This document shows, piece after piece, positions 41,108 to 51,445 of a stretch of DNA of 64,000 nt. The translations under genes and the position numbers were made by a program. Origin of the DNA: Paenibacillus sp. PL91 (GTDB taxonomy: Bacteria; Bacillota; Bacilli; Paenibacillales; Paenibacillaceae). Location of the stretch: positions 310,001 through 374,000 of the forward strand of contig NZ_JABBYG020000002.1 of the NCBI RefSeq assembly GCF_012935325.2. The letters are read 5' to 3'. The notes beneath the pieces are model-generated. The model was not told the origin of the DNA, did not search any database, and saw only the letters and a program-made list of their open reading frames with translations. How positions within the stretch are numbered: the first letter of the stretch is position 1; the number at the start of each line of letters is the position of its first letter.

Positions 41108-41869
41108 TCACCCCTCTCGATTCGTGCCAGCCGCTTCTTGCAGGAGAACGACCGTAATATTGTCGTCTCCGCCAGCATGCAGCGCAAGCTGAATGAGATG
41201 ATCAGCTTTAGCTTCCAGCTCCAGCTGCTCAGTTGTGACCGTTAGCAGCATTTCCTGCTCGCTCACCATATTTGTTAATCCATCGCTGCAAAGGAGCAGA
41301 ACGTCTTGAGGAGACAGCTCCACCGATTGCACATCAATATCCACATGCGAATCCGTGCCTATTGCACGGGTGAGCACATTGCGGCGCGGATGGTGCGCGG
41401 CCTCCTCTATGCTGAGCTGGCCGGATTTAACCAATTCATTGACCAGCGTATGATCATTCGTAATTTGCGTGATGACGCCTTCGGTAATTTTGTAAGCGCG
41501 GCTGTCGCCAACGTGCCCAATGATCGCATTATTCTGCTTAACCAAGGCAGCGACAATCGTAGTGCCCATATTGTGATATTGCTCATTGCGCGAGGCCAAC
41601 TCAAAAACAGCCTCATTTGCTTGCGAAATGGCTTGCCGAATGAGCATTTTACCTTCTTGAAGGGACAGGTCAGCCTTGGCTGCGCTTTGCTCCAGCATAC
41701 TGCGGAACGCGTCCACCGCTTTCTGGCTTGCTACGTCGCCAGCCTGATGTCCGCCCATGCCATCAGCTACGATGGCAAGGGTGATCCCGTTATTCAATTG
41801 ACTTACCCAAGATTGATCTTCATTGACATGACGAACCCGTCCGATATCACTGCGGTTTGCCGTTAACAA
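41108..41869 (-). CDS. prpC: PP2C-type protein phosphatase PrpC
   Basis: 253 aa PPM phosphatase. Metal-binding motifs are DRSDIGRVRHVNEDQ-like N-terminus, VADGMGGHQAGD, GHVGDSRAY, and the final GGDDNITVVL. Reverses PrkC phosphorylation. Five bases separate its stop from the PrkC start; seven bases separate it from rlmN. Confidence 0.97.
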   Translation of the reverse strand: MLTANRSDIGRVRHVNEDQSWVSQLNNGITLAIVADGMGGHQAGDVASQKAVDAFRSMLEQSAAKADLSLQEGKMLIRQAISQANEAVFELASRNEQYHNMGTTIVAALVKQNNAIIGHVGDSRAYKITEGVITQITNDHTLVNELVKSGQLSIEEAAHHPRRNVLTRAIGTDSHVDIDVQSVELSPQDVLLLCSDGLTNMVSEQEMLLTVTTEQLELEAKADHLIQLALHAGGDDNITVVLLQEAAGTNREG

Positions 41870-41876
41870 TCAGTCA

Positions 41877-42923
41877 TCACCTCGCCTGAGACTCCATATG
41901 TTTCGCTCTTAATTGGCCGCATGCAGCCGCAATGTCATGTCCTTGCTCCCTGCGAATCGTTACGCTCACTTTATTTTTCTCGAGCACGCGTTGGAATTCA
42001 AAGATGTCCTCGCGCGGTGTACGGACATAATTCCGTTCAGGCACATGGTTTACAGGAATCAAATTGACGTGGCAGAGCATTCCCTGAAGCACCTCTGATA
42101 GCTCTTGTGCATGCTCCGCACGGTCATTGACGCCGCCGATCAATGCATACTCAAACGTAATTCTTCTTCCGGTCTTCGCAATATAGTTATGGCAAGCAGC
42201 TATTACGTCATCAAATGGGAAGCGGCGGTTAACCGGCATCAGCTTTGAGCGAAGCGCATCATTTGGCGCATGGATCGATATCGCCAAGTTGATTTGCGTA
42301 TTTTCCTCCGCGAACTTATACATGCTTGGCACAATACCGCTTGTTGATACAGTTATATGGCGTTGTCCGATGTTTAGACCCTTCTCATGAATCATGATGC
42401 GAAGGAATGCCATCGTAGCGTCATAGTTTTCGAACGGCTCGCCAGAGCCCATAATAACGATACTGGAAACACGCTCACCAGTAGCGTCAAGCATTTGCTG
42501 CGCAGTCACGACTTGAGCGACGATCTCGCCCGCAGTCAGGTTCCGCTTCAAGCCGCCCAGCGTCGATGCGCAAAACGTACAGCCGATTCGGCAGCCGACC
42601 TGCGTGGTGACGCAAATGCTGTTGCCATAGTTATGGCGCATAATAACCGTTTCGATGGCATGCGCGTCATGAAGACCGAACAAAAACTTAACGGTTCCGT
42701 CCTTCGATTCAAACTTCGTAATTTCGTTTAATGTTATAATTTGAAAGCTTTCCTCAAGCTTTTCTCTAAGCCCCTTAGATAGGTTGGACATATCTTCAAA
42801 GCTCTTCACCCGCTTCACATACAACCAATCAAACAGCTGTCCGCCGCGAAATGCCGGCTCGCCGTTGTCTATCATCCATTGTTGAAGCTGCTCGAGCGTG
42901 TAGTCATATACGCATGGTTTCAT
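41877..42923 (-). CDS. rlmN: 23S rRNA (A2503-C2)/tRNA (A37-C2) methyltransferase RlmN
   Basis: 348 aa radical-SAM enzyme. The CxxxCxxC iron-sulfur motif is [20 protein letters not shown], and the second cysteine region [12 protein letters not shown] are present. Methylates A2503 of 23S rRNA. AGGTGTGATGAA precedes ATG 42923; the longer ORF to 43004 has no ribosome site. Confidence 0.97.
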   Translation of the reverse strand: MKPCVYDYTLEQLQQWMIDNGEPAFRGGQLFDWLYVKRVKSFEDMSNLSKGLREKLEESFQIITLNEITKFESKDGTVKFLFGLHDAHAIETVIMRHNYGNSICVTTQVGCRIGCTFCASTLGGLKRNLTAGEIVAQVVTAQQMLDATGERVSSIVIMGSGEPFENYDATMAFLRIMIHEKGLNIGQRHITVSTSGIVPSMYKFAEENTQINLAISIHAPNDALRSKLMPVNRRFPFDDVIAACHNYIAKTGRRITFEYALIGGVNDRAEHAQELSEVLQGMLCHVNLIPVNHVPERNYVRTPREDIFEFQRVLEKNKVSVTIRREQGHDIAAACGQLRAKHMESQAR

Positions 42924-43023
42924 TTCATCACACCTGTACCTTATAGTAGGGCGGCTAAACCGTTTCGGTCGCCGCCATCGATTTATTTTACCACAAACGC
43001 CCATGTTCAGCCATAAGCATAGG

Positions 43024-44547
43024 TTATGGACGCTTTACCATCCTTGCAATGTAGAAACCGTCACTGTCAAAATGCTGCGGAAGCAGCTGTGCTTGTCCAT
43101 CGAATTGCTCGTCGATCGCGCCCACTTTCTTGAGCTGCTCAACGACGGCCTCAGGCCAATTGCGATCCAATTCAAATTCAGGATGCTCCTGCAAAAAGTT
43201 CGCAACCTGCCGCTCGTTCTCGTCCTTCTCGATCGTGCATGTGCTGTATACGAGAACGCCGCCAGGCTTAACCAAATCACACACCGCGCCCAGCAGACGC
43301 TGCTGAACGGCTGCAATATCGGATACATCGCCTGCGGTTTTGGTCCATTTGATTTCCGGTTTCCGTCTAATAACGCCAAATCCGGAGCACGGCGCATCCA
43401 GCAGGACGGCATCCATCGATTGCGGCTTGAACCGTTCTGCTAGCTTAAGCGCATCCTCGGTAATCGCCTCGACGTTGCGAAGCTTCAAACGCTCGGTCTG
43501 CGTGACGATCAAATCCCGCTTGTGAGCATGCAGATCATTCGCCCATACTTTGCCCTTGCCGCCCATAAGCTCAGCCAGATGCGTGCTTTTGCCGCCAGGG
43601 GCAGCGCAGCAATCGAGCACCTGCATGCCTGCTTTTGGCGCTACGACCTCCGCAACCAGCATGGAGCTTTCATCCTGAACCGTCCACATTCCTTCACGGA
43701 ATCCGTCCGTATCGGCAAGATTGCCGCCGCGATTTATCGCTATGCCCGCAGGCGCGATCACGGATGGCTCGGCATCATAGCCCGCTTCCTTCAATAGCGC
43801 TGTTACCTCTTCGCGAGTTCCGCGAAGCGTATTCGCGCGAACGCTGGAATGCGGATGATCGTTGCCAGCAGCGCAAATGGCCTCAGCCGTTTCCGCGCCA
43901 TAAGCGGCAACCCATCGGCTTACGAGCCACTCCGGATAGGAATGGCGAAGCGCGATTTGCACGATTGGATCAGCATGCTTAATCTCGGAAGCCTGCAGCT
44001 CCCCGCGACCGCGATCGATGCTGCGAAGCACGCCGTTGACCATGCCGGAAATGCCGGAGTGGCCTCGCTTCTTCGCAATCGTTACCGCTTCGTTCACCGC
44101 TGCATGCGCTGGAATGCGGTCCAAGTACAGCAGCTGATAAGCACTCATTCGAAGCAGCTGATGAACCCATGGCTCAAGCTTATGCAGCCCCTTGGAAACA
44201 AATCGGCTCAGCCAGTAATCCAGCGTCGCTTGCCGCTGGATCGTGCCATACACTAGCTCGGTTACAAGACCGGCATCCGCCCGCTGAAGACCAGCATCCT
44301 GCAAGGTACGATTAAGCTGCAAGTTGCTGTAAGCGCCGGTTTGCGCAACCTTTACCAGCGTATCCATCGCCAGCTCGCGCGGCGATTTCGTTTTGCGGGA
44401 ACCAGGCTGTTGCATCTGCTGCTGCGAAGCTCCCGCAGGTTTGCTGCCGCTGGCTGGACGTTTATGGCCTTGTCCAGCTTTAGGCTTCCCTTTCCCGCCA
44501 TTGCTGCTGTTGCGGTTGGCGCTAGGCTTCTGCGTGCTCTCCGTCAT
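43024..44547 (-). CDS. rsmB: 16S rRNA (cytosine967-C5)-methyltransferase RsmB
   Basis: 507 aa. The N-terminal 75 residues are a Gly/Ser/Gln-rich tail not needed for the fold. Next a NusB-like RNA-binding domain ([13 protein letters not shown]) and the methyltransferase core: [29 protein letters not shown] and [10 protein letters not shown] with two catalytic cysteines. Modifies C967 of 16S rRNA. Starts inside the fmt stop codon. Confidence 0.96.
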   Translation of the reverse strand: MTESTQKPSANRNSSNGGKGKPKAGQGHKRPASGSKPAGASQQQMQQPGSRKTKSPRELAMDTLVKVAQTGAYSNLQLNRTLQDAGLQRADAGLVTELVYGTIQRQATLDYWLSRFVSKGLHKLEPWVHQLLRMSAYQLLYLDRIPAHAAVNEAVTIAKKRGHSGISGMVNGVLRSIDRGRGELQASEIKHADPIVQIALRHSYPEWLVSRWVAAYGAETAEAICAAGNDHPHSSVRANTLRGTREEVTALLKEAGYDAEPSVIAPAGIAINRGGNLADTDGFREGMWTVQDESSMLVAEVVAPKAGMQVLDCCAAPGGKSTHLAELMGGKGKVWANDLHAHKRDLIVTQTERLKLRNVEAITEDALKLAERFKPQSMDAVLLDAPCSGFGVIRRKPEIKWTKTAGDVSDIAAVQQRLLGAVCDLVKPGGVLVYSTCTIEKDENERQVANFLQEHPEFELDRNWPEAVVEQLKKVGAIDEQFDGQAQLLPQHFDSDGFYIARMVKRP

Positions 44548-45497
44548 ACAGCACCTCCGTCGCCAAGCAGGGTGCCCGCTTCAAGGCGCGCACCCTTCAG
44601 CCAATCCGATGCGTTCATCGCTTTTTTCCCTGCTGGCTGAATTTGCTCCAGCACCAGCACGCCATCACCCGTTTGGACAGATATGCCGCTGCTGTCTGCA
44701 GCTAGAACCGTCCCAGGGGCAGAAGCTGCTGCTTTCGAAGTTGACGAAGGAACAGCACATTGCCAAACTTTGAAAACCTCGCCATTCAAGTAGGTGAAAG
44801 CCCCCGCCATCGGCGACAAGCCGCGCACCTGATTAAATATGGCGCGCGCGGACTTTGTCCAATCGATTCGTTCGTCTTCGCGAGTCAAGTTCGGCGCATA
44901 AGTCGCCTGCTCGTCCTGCTGCGGCACTGCCTTCGCCTCCCCAGCAATGATAGCCGGCAGCGTTTTGCCAAGCAGCTCCGCACCTGCGATGCTAAGCTTC
45001 TCGAACATCGTTCCCGACGTATCCTCGTCCGTAATCGGAAGCTCAACGACGCTAATCATATCGCCCGTGTCTAAACCCTCGGCCATATACATGATCGTCA
45101 CGCCCATCGAGCTCTCTCCATTGATAATGGAGCGCTGAATAGGAGCTCCGCCGCGATATTTGGGCAGCAAGGAGCCATGCACGTTAATGCAGCCTAGACG
45201 CGGAATTTCAAGCAGCGCTTTCGGCAAAATTTGGCCGTAGGCAGCCGTTACGATCAGGTCCGGCGCAAACTCCGCCACTGCTGCAACAGCTTCATTGTTC
45301 CGCATCCGCTCTGGCTGCAGCACAGGCAGGCCAAGCGACAACGCCGCTTCCTTTACAGGCGGCGGCGTCAGCGTTTTTTTGCGGCCCTTCGGCCGATCAG
45401 GCTGTGTTACGACAGCGACAACATTGTACTGCTGCTCAAGGAGCAGCTTCAAAGAGGGAACGGCAAAATCCGGCGTTCCCATAAATACGATACGCAT
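44544..45497 (-). CDS. fmt: methionyl-tRNA formyltransferase
   Basis: 317 aa. Formylates initiator Met-tRNA. N-terminal FMGTPDFAVPSLKLL, catalytic NVHGSLLPKYRGGAPIQ, GVTIMYMAEGLDTGD; C-terminal OB domain with the RGLSPMAGAFT motif. Ribosome site AAAAGGCGG. Four bases after def and overlapping rsmB, in the usual def-fmt pair. Confidence 0.98.
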   Translation of the reverse strand: MRIVFMGTPDFAVPSLKLLLEQQYNVVAVVTQPDRPKGRKKTLTPPPVKEAALSLGLPVLQPERMRNNEAVAAVAEFAPDLIVTAAYGQILPKALLEIPRLGCINVHGSLLPKYRGGAPIQRSIINGESSMGVTIMYMAEGLDTGDMISVVELPITDEDTSGTMFEKLSIAGAELLGKTLPAIIAGEAKAVPQQDEQATYAPNLTREDERIDWTKSARAIFNQVRGLSPMAGAFTYLNGEVFKVWQCAVPSSTSKAAASAPGTVLAADSSGISVQTGDGVLVLEQIQPAGKKAMNASDWLKGARLEAGTLLGDGGAV

Positions 45498-45501
45498 GAA
45501 G

Positions 45502-45987
45502 CTATTCGCCGCCTTTTCTAGCTCTTTCCGATATGTCGTAAATGTTCTCCGCCAAATCGGTAAACAAAATGCCGTTCAAATGGTCGATCTCATGCTGAAA
45601 AGCGCGAGCAAAGTAACCCTGTGCTTCAAGCGTAAACGACTCGCCGTCAATGTGTTGACCTGTCACGACAATGCGGTCAGCACGGAGCACATCACCGTTT
45701 AGGTTAGGAATGCTCAAGCAGCCCTCAGGACCAAGCTGCTCGCCATCCTGCTCAACGATAACAGGGTTAACCATTGCGATCAGACCGTTGTCATCGCCTA
45801 CATCAACTACGATAACCCGCTTAGAAATACCGATTTGCGGCGCTGCAAGGCCAACGCCATCAGCGTCATACATCGTCTCAGCCATATCTTTTACTAGCTT
45901 TTCCAAATTGGAGTTGAATTTCGTTACTTCCTTAGCTACTTCCCGCAATACCGGGTCTGGTTCTTTCACAATTATACGGATACTCAT
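45502..45987 (-). CDS. def: peptide deformylase
   Basis: 161 aa metalloprotease removing the formyl group from nascent proteins. The three motifs are intact: GVGLAAPQIG, EGCLSIP and QHEIDHLNG. ATG 45987 follows GAAGGGAATACT; a longer ORF to 46011 lacks a ribosome site. About 40 bases after priA. Confidence 0.98.
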   Translation of the reverse strand: MSIRIIVKEPDPVLREVAKEVTKFNSNLEKLVKDMAETMYDADGVGLAAPQIGISKRVIVVDVGDDNGLIAMVNPVIVEQDGEQLGPEGCLSIPNLNGDVLRADRIVVTGQHIDGESFTLEAQGYFARAFQHEIDHLNGILFTDLAENIYDISERARKGGE

Positions 45988-46029
45988 AGTATTCCCTTCC
46001 TTTTCGTTCATTAAAATAGTAATAGCTAT

Positions 46030-48522
46030 TTATAATATAACTTGCGGATCTACGTCAATACTGAACTGCACCTGACGCTGCGGCGGTCCGTCTGTGAACG
46101 AAGTAAGCGCCTTGCGAATGAGAGCCGAAGCATCGATGTTCCCCCGATATTTTATCACACATTGAAAACGGTAGCGATCCTTGATTCTCGAAATCGGCGA
46201 TGCTACAGGCCCAAGCACCTCGAGCGCCCTACTAAATCCGCTGTTCAGAGGCAGCAGCACGCCTTTATTCTCTGCTAACTCACGCAGATCCGTTGCAAAG
46301 CGCTCGCTGATAGATGACAGCAAGGGCAGCTGTTCATGTGACATCGTCACAAGGATCAGCCTGCAATAAGGCGGATAGCCCATGGCGCTGCGATGCCGCA
46401 GCTCCTCGCTTACAAAAGCTGCGTAATCATGCTGCTGCGCCGTTACGACCGCATAATGCTCAGGCGCATAGGTCTGTATGACAACCTCTCCCGGCAAATG
46501 ATGCCTGCCCGCTCGCCCCGCAACCTGCGTAAGCAATTGAAACGTTCGTTCGGCTGCGCGAAAATCAGGCAAATTAAGCGAAGTATCCGCCGCGATGACT
46601 CCGACTAGCGTAACGTAAGGAAAATCGAGTCCCTTCGCAACCATTTGCGTGCCTAGCAGCACATCTGCTTTTCGCTCTCCGAACTGCTTCAGCAGCTTTT
46701 CATGCGAGTTTTTCTCCGTCGTCGTATCCACATCCATTCGGATCACCCGAATGCCCGGAAATAGCTTCGAGAGCTCTTCCTCAACTCGCTGTGTCCCTGT
46801 GCCAAAATATCGAATATGCTCGCTTTGGCAGGAAGGGCAGGTCGTTGGCGCCTGCTCGGCATGCCCGCAATAGTGGCAGCGGAGAGCACGCGATTTCTGA
46901 TGATACGTGAGTGAAATATCGCAGTGCGGGCAAGCCGCCGTGTAGCCGCAGGAGCGGCACATCACGAATGTCGAGTAGCCCCGCCTGTTAAGCAGCAGCA
47001 CCGACTGCTCTCCGCGCTCGAGCCGCTCTGCAAGCGAGCTGTGAAGCAAGCGGCTGAACATGGAGCGGTTGCCCTCTCTCAGCTCCTCGCGCATGTCGAT
47101 AACGGCAACGGGAGGAAGCGGCCTGCCGCCTACGCGGATCGGCATTGGCAGCAGAGCCGGCTCACGGCCCTCATCCCGGGCCGTTAGCGGCCTGCTTGCC
47201 GCCGCGAACGACTCAAGTGAAGGTGTCGCCGAACCTAGCACGACTGCGGCGCCATGCTGCTTCGCCCTACGCACAGCCACATCTCGCGCATGGTATTTCG
47301 GGCTTTCCTCCTGCTTGTAGGACGATTCGTGCTCTTCATCAATTATAATAAGCCCTAGTCGTTCAAACGGTGCAAAAATCGCGGAACGCGCGCCGATCGC
47401 TACCTGCACCTGGCGGCTGCGAATTTTGCGCCACTCGTCATAGCGCTCGCCATTGGAGAGCCTGCTGTGCAGCACTGCTACCGCATCTCCGAAACGTCCT
47501 TTAAAGCGCTCAACCATTTGAGGGGTTAGCGATATTTCCGGGACGAGCACGATCGCTTGCTTCTCCTGCTCCAAGCAAAACTTAATCGATTGCAAGTAAA
47601 CCTCCGTCTTGCCGCTGCCCGTTACGCCGTGCAGCAGCATCGTCTGAGGCTCGCCTGCATGAACAGCTCTGGCGATTCGATCATATACATCCTTCTGACC
47701 TTCGGTCAGCGCAAGTGGCGTCGTTCTCTCGAACGCCCGGCCAGCATAAGGATCGCGCTGCTGCTCTACCTCCTCAAGCACAAGAAGCCCTTTCTCCGCT
47801 AATGAACGTACGCTTGCTGCTGATCCGCCTGCCTGTGCGAGCAGCTGCTGCATCGGCAATGGTCCGCCGTGATCGAGCATATAGGCTAATAATTCGCGCT
47901 GCTTCGCCACTCGTGCCGGCAAAGCTTCCATTTGCCTGCGGACTTCCTCCGCATCATCAGGAACGAATACGGTCAGAACCTTGCGGATCGCAAGCCGATC
48001 TCGGATCGAGGTTTGTTCCACCAGCACTCCCTCGCGAAGCGCGGCCTTCACTGCTTTCGCATGCTCTGGGAATCGCTCCAGCAGCACCTCCAGCTTTACG
48101 AGCTGTCCACTCGTTCCCATCCAATCCGTCATAGCTGCTGGGAGATCCTCCTTCGCCGCTTCCTCGTCCTGAATGCCGACAAGGCGCTCAGCCTTCCCCT
48201 TCAAAGCAGCCGGGATCATCGCTTGCAGCGCCGTTGTCCAAGAGCAGCAATACTTCTCGCTCATCCACTTCGCAAGCTCGATGAGATCGGGCAGCAATGG
48301 CGGTACGTGATCGAGCAGCTCCGAGACGGGCTTGAGCCGCTTCATGTCTACGTCCGTTGTCTCTGCAAGCTGTGTAACGAATCCCTGCAAAACACGCGGC
48401 CCGAAGGGTACGCCGACGCGGCTTCCGACTTCGACCCAGTCCTCTAACGCCGCAGGCACCTCATAATCAAACGGCCGATCCGTCTGGCGGCTCGGCACGT
48501 CTACAATGACTTTAGCAATCAT
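46030..48522 (-). CDS. priA: primosomal protein N' (replication restart helicase PriA)
   Basis: 830 aa. DNA-binding N-terminus, then the helicase core: Walker A LLHGVTGSGKTEVY, IIDEEHESSYKQEE, GSATPSLES, and zinc-binding cysteines in FVMCRSCGYTAACPHCDISL. Reloads the replisome at collapsed forks. Starts inside the coaBC stop (ATGA) with GGAGGGAG upstream. Confidence 0.98.
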   Translation of the reverse strand: MIAKVIVDVPSRQTDRPFDYEVPAALEDWVEVGSRVGVPFGPRVLQGFVTQLAETTDVDMKRLKPVSELLDHVPPLLPDLIELAKWMSEKYCCSWTTALQAMIPAALKGKAERLVGIQDEEAAKEDLPAAMTDWMGTSGQLVKLEVLLERFPEHAKAVKAALREGVLVEQTSIRDRLAIRKVLTVFVPDDAEEVRRQMEALPARVAKQRELLAYMLDHGGPLPMQQLLAQAGGSAASVRSLAEKGLLVLEEVEQQRDPYAGRAFERTTPLALTEGQKDVYDRIARAVHAGEPQTMLLHGVTGSGKTEVYLQSIKFCLEQEKQAIVLVPEISLTPQMVERFKGRFGDAVAVLHSRLSNGERYDEWRKIRSRQVQVAIGARSAIFAPFERLGLIIIDEEHESSYKQEESPKYHARDVAVRRAKQHGAAVVLGSATPSLESFAAASRPLTARDEGREPALLPMPIRVGGRPLPPVAVIDMREELREGNRSMFSRLLHSSLAERLERGEQSVLLLNRRGYSTFVMCRSCGYTAACPHCDISLTYHQKSRALRCHYCGHAEQAPTTCPSCQSEHIRYFGTGTQRVEEELSKLFPGIRVIRMDVDTTTEKNSHEKLLKQFGERKADVLLGTQMVAKGLDFPYVTLVGVIAADTSLNLPDFRAAERTFQLLTQVAGRAGRHHLPGEVVIQTYAPEHYAVVTAQQHDYAAFVSEELRHRSAMGYPPYCRLILVTMSHEQLPLLSSISERFATDLRELAENKGVLLPLNSGFSRALEVLGPVASPISRIKDRYRFQCVIKYRGNIDASALIRKALTSFTDGPPQRQVQFSIDVDPQVIL

Positions 48523-49733
48523 TCGCCTCTCCCTCCAAGAGAAGGAAGACGGGCAGCAATCAACTCCAGCAAACGTGAAGCAACCTCGCGCTTAGACAAG
48601 AGCGGCATCGACTCAACAAGCCCCTCCGAAGCAAACACTTGAACGATATTCGTATCCCCGTTAAAGCCTGCCCCATCCTTGCTTACGTCGTTAGCGACAA
48701 TGAGGTCGCAATGCTTCCTGCGCAGCTTGTCCATCGCATAGTGCTCAATTTGCTCCGTTTCTGCCGCGAAGCCAACAAGAAACTGATGCTTCTTTCGCTG
48801 CCCAAGCGTCTCCAAAATATCCGTCGTCCGCTCAAGCTCCAGCACCAGCTTCTCGCCGCTCTTTTTAATTTTCTGATCGCTAACGTTTACTGCCCGGTAA
48901 TCAGCCACGGCAGCCGATTTTACAACAATGTCCATGTCGTCATAGACGCTCGTTACCGCCTCCAGCATTTGCTGGGCGGATGATACCCGGATGACCTTAA
49001 CGCCGGCAGGCGGCGCGAGCGAGGTGCGTCCTGCGACAAGCGTCACATCAGCGCCCATCAGGCGAGCCGCCTCTGCAATCGCAAATCCCATTTTACCGGA
49101 AGAATCATTCGTCAAATACCGTACAGGATCAAGCCTCTCCATCGTGCCGCCTGCGGTTACCAGCACCTGTTTTCCTTTCAGCTTGCCGCCTTTGCCGAAC
49201 CACGAATCAATCGCCATAACGATGTCTTCCGGCTCCGCTAGACGCCCCTTTGCGACGTATCCGCAGGCAAGCTGGCCTGTGCCGGGCTCCACGAACATAA
49301 CGCCGCGTGATGCCAGAAGCTCCAGATTGTTCACAACGGCAGGGTGCTCATACATATGCACATTCATTGCCGGAGCGATTAATATCGGGCAAGTTGCTGC
49401 TAGCAGCGTCGTGCTAAGCATGTCGTCCGCATGGCCTCCGGCCAGCTTCGCAATCGCATTGGCAGTAGCCGGAGCAATGACAATCAAATCCGCATGGTCA
49501 GCCAAATGTATATGTGATACGACCGCGGGATCTCTCTCGTCGAACGTATCGATATAGACCGGGTTTCGCGATAACGTTTGCAAAGTAAGCGGCGTAATAA
49601 ACTTTGTCGCTGATTCCGTCATAATTACATGTACAACCGCGCCAGCCTGCACCAGCTTGCTGCATAGCGCTGCGCCTTTATAGGCTGCAATTCCGCCTGT
49701 AATGCCGAGTATAATCGATTTTCCTTTTAGCAT
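48519..49733 (-). CDS. coaBC: bifunctional phosphopantothenoylcysteine decarboxylase / phosphopantothenate-cysteine ligase
   Basis: 404 aa enzyme of coenzyme A synthesis (coaD lies at the other end of the window). CoaC flavoprotein half: ILGITGGIAAYKGA, catalytic His in DHADLIVIAPAT region and PAMNVHMYEHPAV. CoaB half from about residue 185: VLVTAGGTMERLDPVRYLTN. AGGGAGATACACC before ATG 49733 excludes the longer ORF. A dispersed repeat lies 16 bases upstream of the start. Confidence 0.96.
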   Translation of the reverse strand: MLKGKSIILGITGGIAAYKGAALCSKLVQAGAVVHVIMTESATKFITPLTLQTLSRNPVYIDTFDERDPAVVSHIHLADHADLIVIAPATANAIAKLAGGHADDMLSTTLLAATCPILIAPAMNVHMYEHPAVVNNLELLASRGVMFVEPGTGQLACGYVAKGRLAEPEDIVMAIDSWFGKGGKLKGKQVLVTAGGTMERLDPVRYLTNDSSGKMGFAIAEAARLMGADVTLVAGRTSLAPPAGVKVIRVSSAQQMLEAVTSVYDDMDIVVKSAAVADYRAVNVSDQKIKKSGEKLVLELERTTDILETLGQRKKHQFLVGFAAETEQIEHYAMDKLRRKHCDLIVANDVSKDGAGFNGDTNIVQVFASEGLVESMPLLSKREVASRLLELIAARLPSLGGRGE

Positions 49734-49749
49734 GGTGTATCTCCCTATC

Positions 49750-49825
49750 AAGCGTAAACGGCTAAAGGCCGCAATTGCAGCAAAAGCTCGTTTCGCAATA
49801 AAAATGATAAGCCGCATGATGAGCG
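49750..49825. repeat. dispersed repeat, copy B
   Basis: AAGCGTAAACGGCT, then GCAATT, GCAGCAAAAGCTCGTTTCGC and ATAAGC in the same order as copy A at 22316. Sits between coaBC and the inserted YfiT-like gene, at one border of the iron-gene insert. Confidence 0.6.
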
Positions 49826-49893
49826 TTAGGCTTACCATTTTTTATATTTTCACATTTGCAATTCAACTCGGTTGTTCAATACTATTCAAACGC

Positions 49894-50418
49894 CTACCAG
49901 TCCTTGCGTTCCCTCAAGCTCGTAATTTGAGCAACATGATGCTTTCCATGCCACGCTACGAATCCTAGAAAATTGGCCAATCCGATTTGGCTGCCCTTCT
50001 CCGGATGGTAGAACATTTTTTCGAAATCTGATGCCTGCATCGAACGAAGAAGCAAGACTAAGCGTACATAAATGCCCTCTACGATCGCTACGCTTACCTC
50101 TGGCGAGGCTTGGAGGCTGTCTGCCGTCTCCGCCCAGCGTTCTTCGTTAAATGGCTTGATGGTCGGATTGGACTCTGTGAGCGCAAGCTTGAAGCGTGAG
50201 AAGCAATTCATTGAAGCATCTGCAAGGTGATGGACGACCTGGCGCACGGTCCAGCCGCCGCTCCGATAAGATGTATCTAACTGCTCATCGTTCAAATCCG
50301 CAAGCGCCGCCTTAAGCTGCCCCGGCAGCTTCTCGATGTCTGCAATCCATTGCTCGCGATGCTTTACGGTCATTCCCTCGAACGAGTACCTGCCAATTGG
50401 ATAACGCAATTTGTCCAT
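49894..50418 (-). CDS. YfiT/BstA-like bacillithiol transferase (DinB fold)
   Basis: 174 aa. Starts DKLRYPIGRYSF; GGWTVRQVVHHLADASMN and GFVAWHGKHHVAQI supply the conserved His triad of the DinB/YfiT metal site. Family members transfer bacillithiol or act as metal-dependent hydrolases; substrate unknown. GGAGGGAACGGA before the ATG. Confidence 0.9.
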   Translation of the reverse strand: MDKLRYPIGRYSFEGMTVKHREQWIADIEKLPGQLKAALADLNDEQLDTSYRSGGWTVRQVVHHLADASMNCFSRFKLALTESNPTIKPFNEERWAETADSLQASPEVSVAIVEGIYVRLVLLLRSMQASDFEKMFYHPEKGSQIGLANFLGFVAWHGKHHVAQITSLRERKDW

Positions 50419-50538
50419 TCCGTTCCCTCCTGTTCATTCGTCCCTGAAACGTAAGTCCCGCCATCTATCATAACATATGCGGCTTCAAAATCTAACCAGA
50501 CCGATTACATTTTATATGATAAAATCTGATTTCTATGT

Positions 50539-51072
50539 TTAAATAATACCGTTTTTCAATTGATGCGCCATCTTGTAAAGCTCTGCGATATCGCTCCGGC
50601 CGATTTCCTCGAACCTTCTTACTGCCTCATCAATGTCAACAACCTCAACCGCAATGACCTGCTCGCCATCCGGCGGGTTTAAAGGCTCGGCGACAATACT
50701 GACTTCACCGTAGCCGACCAATCTCACGAAATGGGGATGGGGAATATGGGGTCGGTAAGGCTTGCTCGCAGACGAATGGCATTTAAAGCATCCAAAGAGC
50801 GTGTAGGATACGAGCTCCGCGCCAATCTCCTCCATCACTTCCCGCTCTAACGCATCCAAATAATGCTCTTCAGGCTCTAGCGTCCCGCCAATAAGCTCCC
50901 ATTTGCCATTATCAATCTTCATCACGACATATTGGTCGCCTACCGTCGGAATGATGCTAATATTGCTCACCGATGCCGCATCCACTTCATAATCGAGCGA
51001 AAAGCAATTTTCAACAAAGCCCCATACAATCCCTTTAGAGAGCGCGGGATATTGATTTAATGTAATTGCCAT
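50539..51072 (-). CDS. NUDIX hydrolase
   Basis: 177 aa. The Nudix box is GTLEPEEHYLDALEREVMEE (GX5EX7REUXEEXG pattern, with Ile-Gly following). Hydrolyses a nucleoside diphosphate-linked compound; the exact substrate is unknown. ATG 51072 follows AGAGGAAG; ATG 51093 is possible. Next to the small membrane protein, within the insert between coaBC and rpoZ. Confidence 0.88.
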   Translation of the reverse strand: MAITLNQYPALSKGIVWGFVENCFSLDYEVDAASVSNISIIPTVGDQYVVMKIDNGKWELIGGTLEPEEHYLDALEREVMEEIGAELVSYTLFGCFKCHSSASKPYRPHIPHPHFVRLVGYGEVSIVAEPLNPPDGEQVIAVEVVDIDEAVRRFEEIGRSDIAELYKMAHQLKNGII

Positions 51073-51093
51073 GACTTCAATCTTCCTCTTCAT

Positions 51094-51285
51094 TTATTTA
51101 AAATTACTAACAAACTGCACAACGCCAATAGAAATAAACATCACAAAAAATACGATTAGAAAGCCGATCGCAAACCTAGACCATCCTGATCTCTGACGCT
51201 TCGAATCAGCTCTTAATTGAGCGACTTGGCCTTCCAGCTTCTGCAGCGTTTGTTTAATTTCTTCCAACTCTTGTTCGTTAGCCAA
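51094..51285 (-). CDS. small coiled-coil membrane protein, 63 aa
   Basis: Charged heptad region EQELEEIKQTLQKLEGQVAQ (helical), a basic patch (KRQRSGW), and one C-terminal membrane helix (FAIGFLIVFFVMFISIGVVQF). Typical of tail-anchored small proteins. Start uncertain: TTG 51285 has AGAGG at nine bases, but GTG 51291 and TTG 51303 are in frame. Stop abuts the start region of the NUDIX gene. Function unknown. Confidence 0.65.
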   Translation of the reverse strand: MANEQELEEIKQTLQKLEGQVAQLRADSKRQRSGWSRFAIGFLIVFFVMFISIGVVQFVSNFK

Positions 51286-51390
51286 AGTCACCAACCTCTC
51301 CAACAGCCCTATTTATCGTTTATCCATTATCATGCTGTGCTTCATTGAAGCTATTATTAGTTTATCAAATTATTGGCGTTCATACTTAAA

Positions 51391-51430
51391 AAAGCTGCCC
51401 AAAACCGTAAAACGGCTATTGGGCAGCTTT
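51391..51430 (-). terminator. terminator of the iron-binding lipoprotein gene
   Basis: AAAGCTGCCCAA and TTGGGCAGCTTT arms with inner pairing ACCGT/ACGGT-like; minus-strand tail is six T. Confidence 0.85.
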
Positions 51431-51445
51431 CCTCGCATTAGATGC

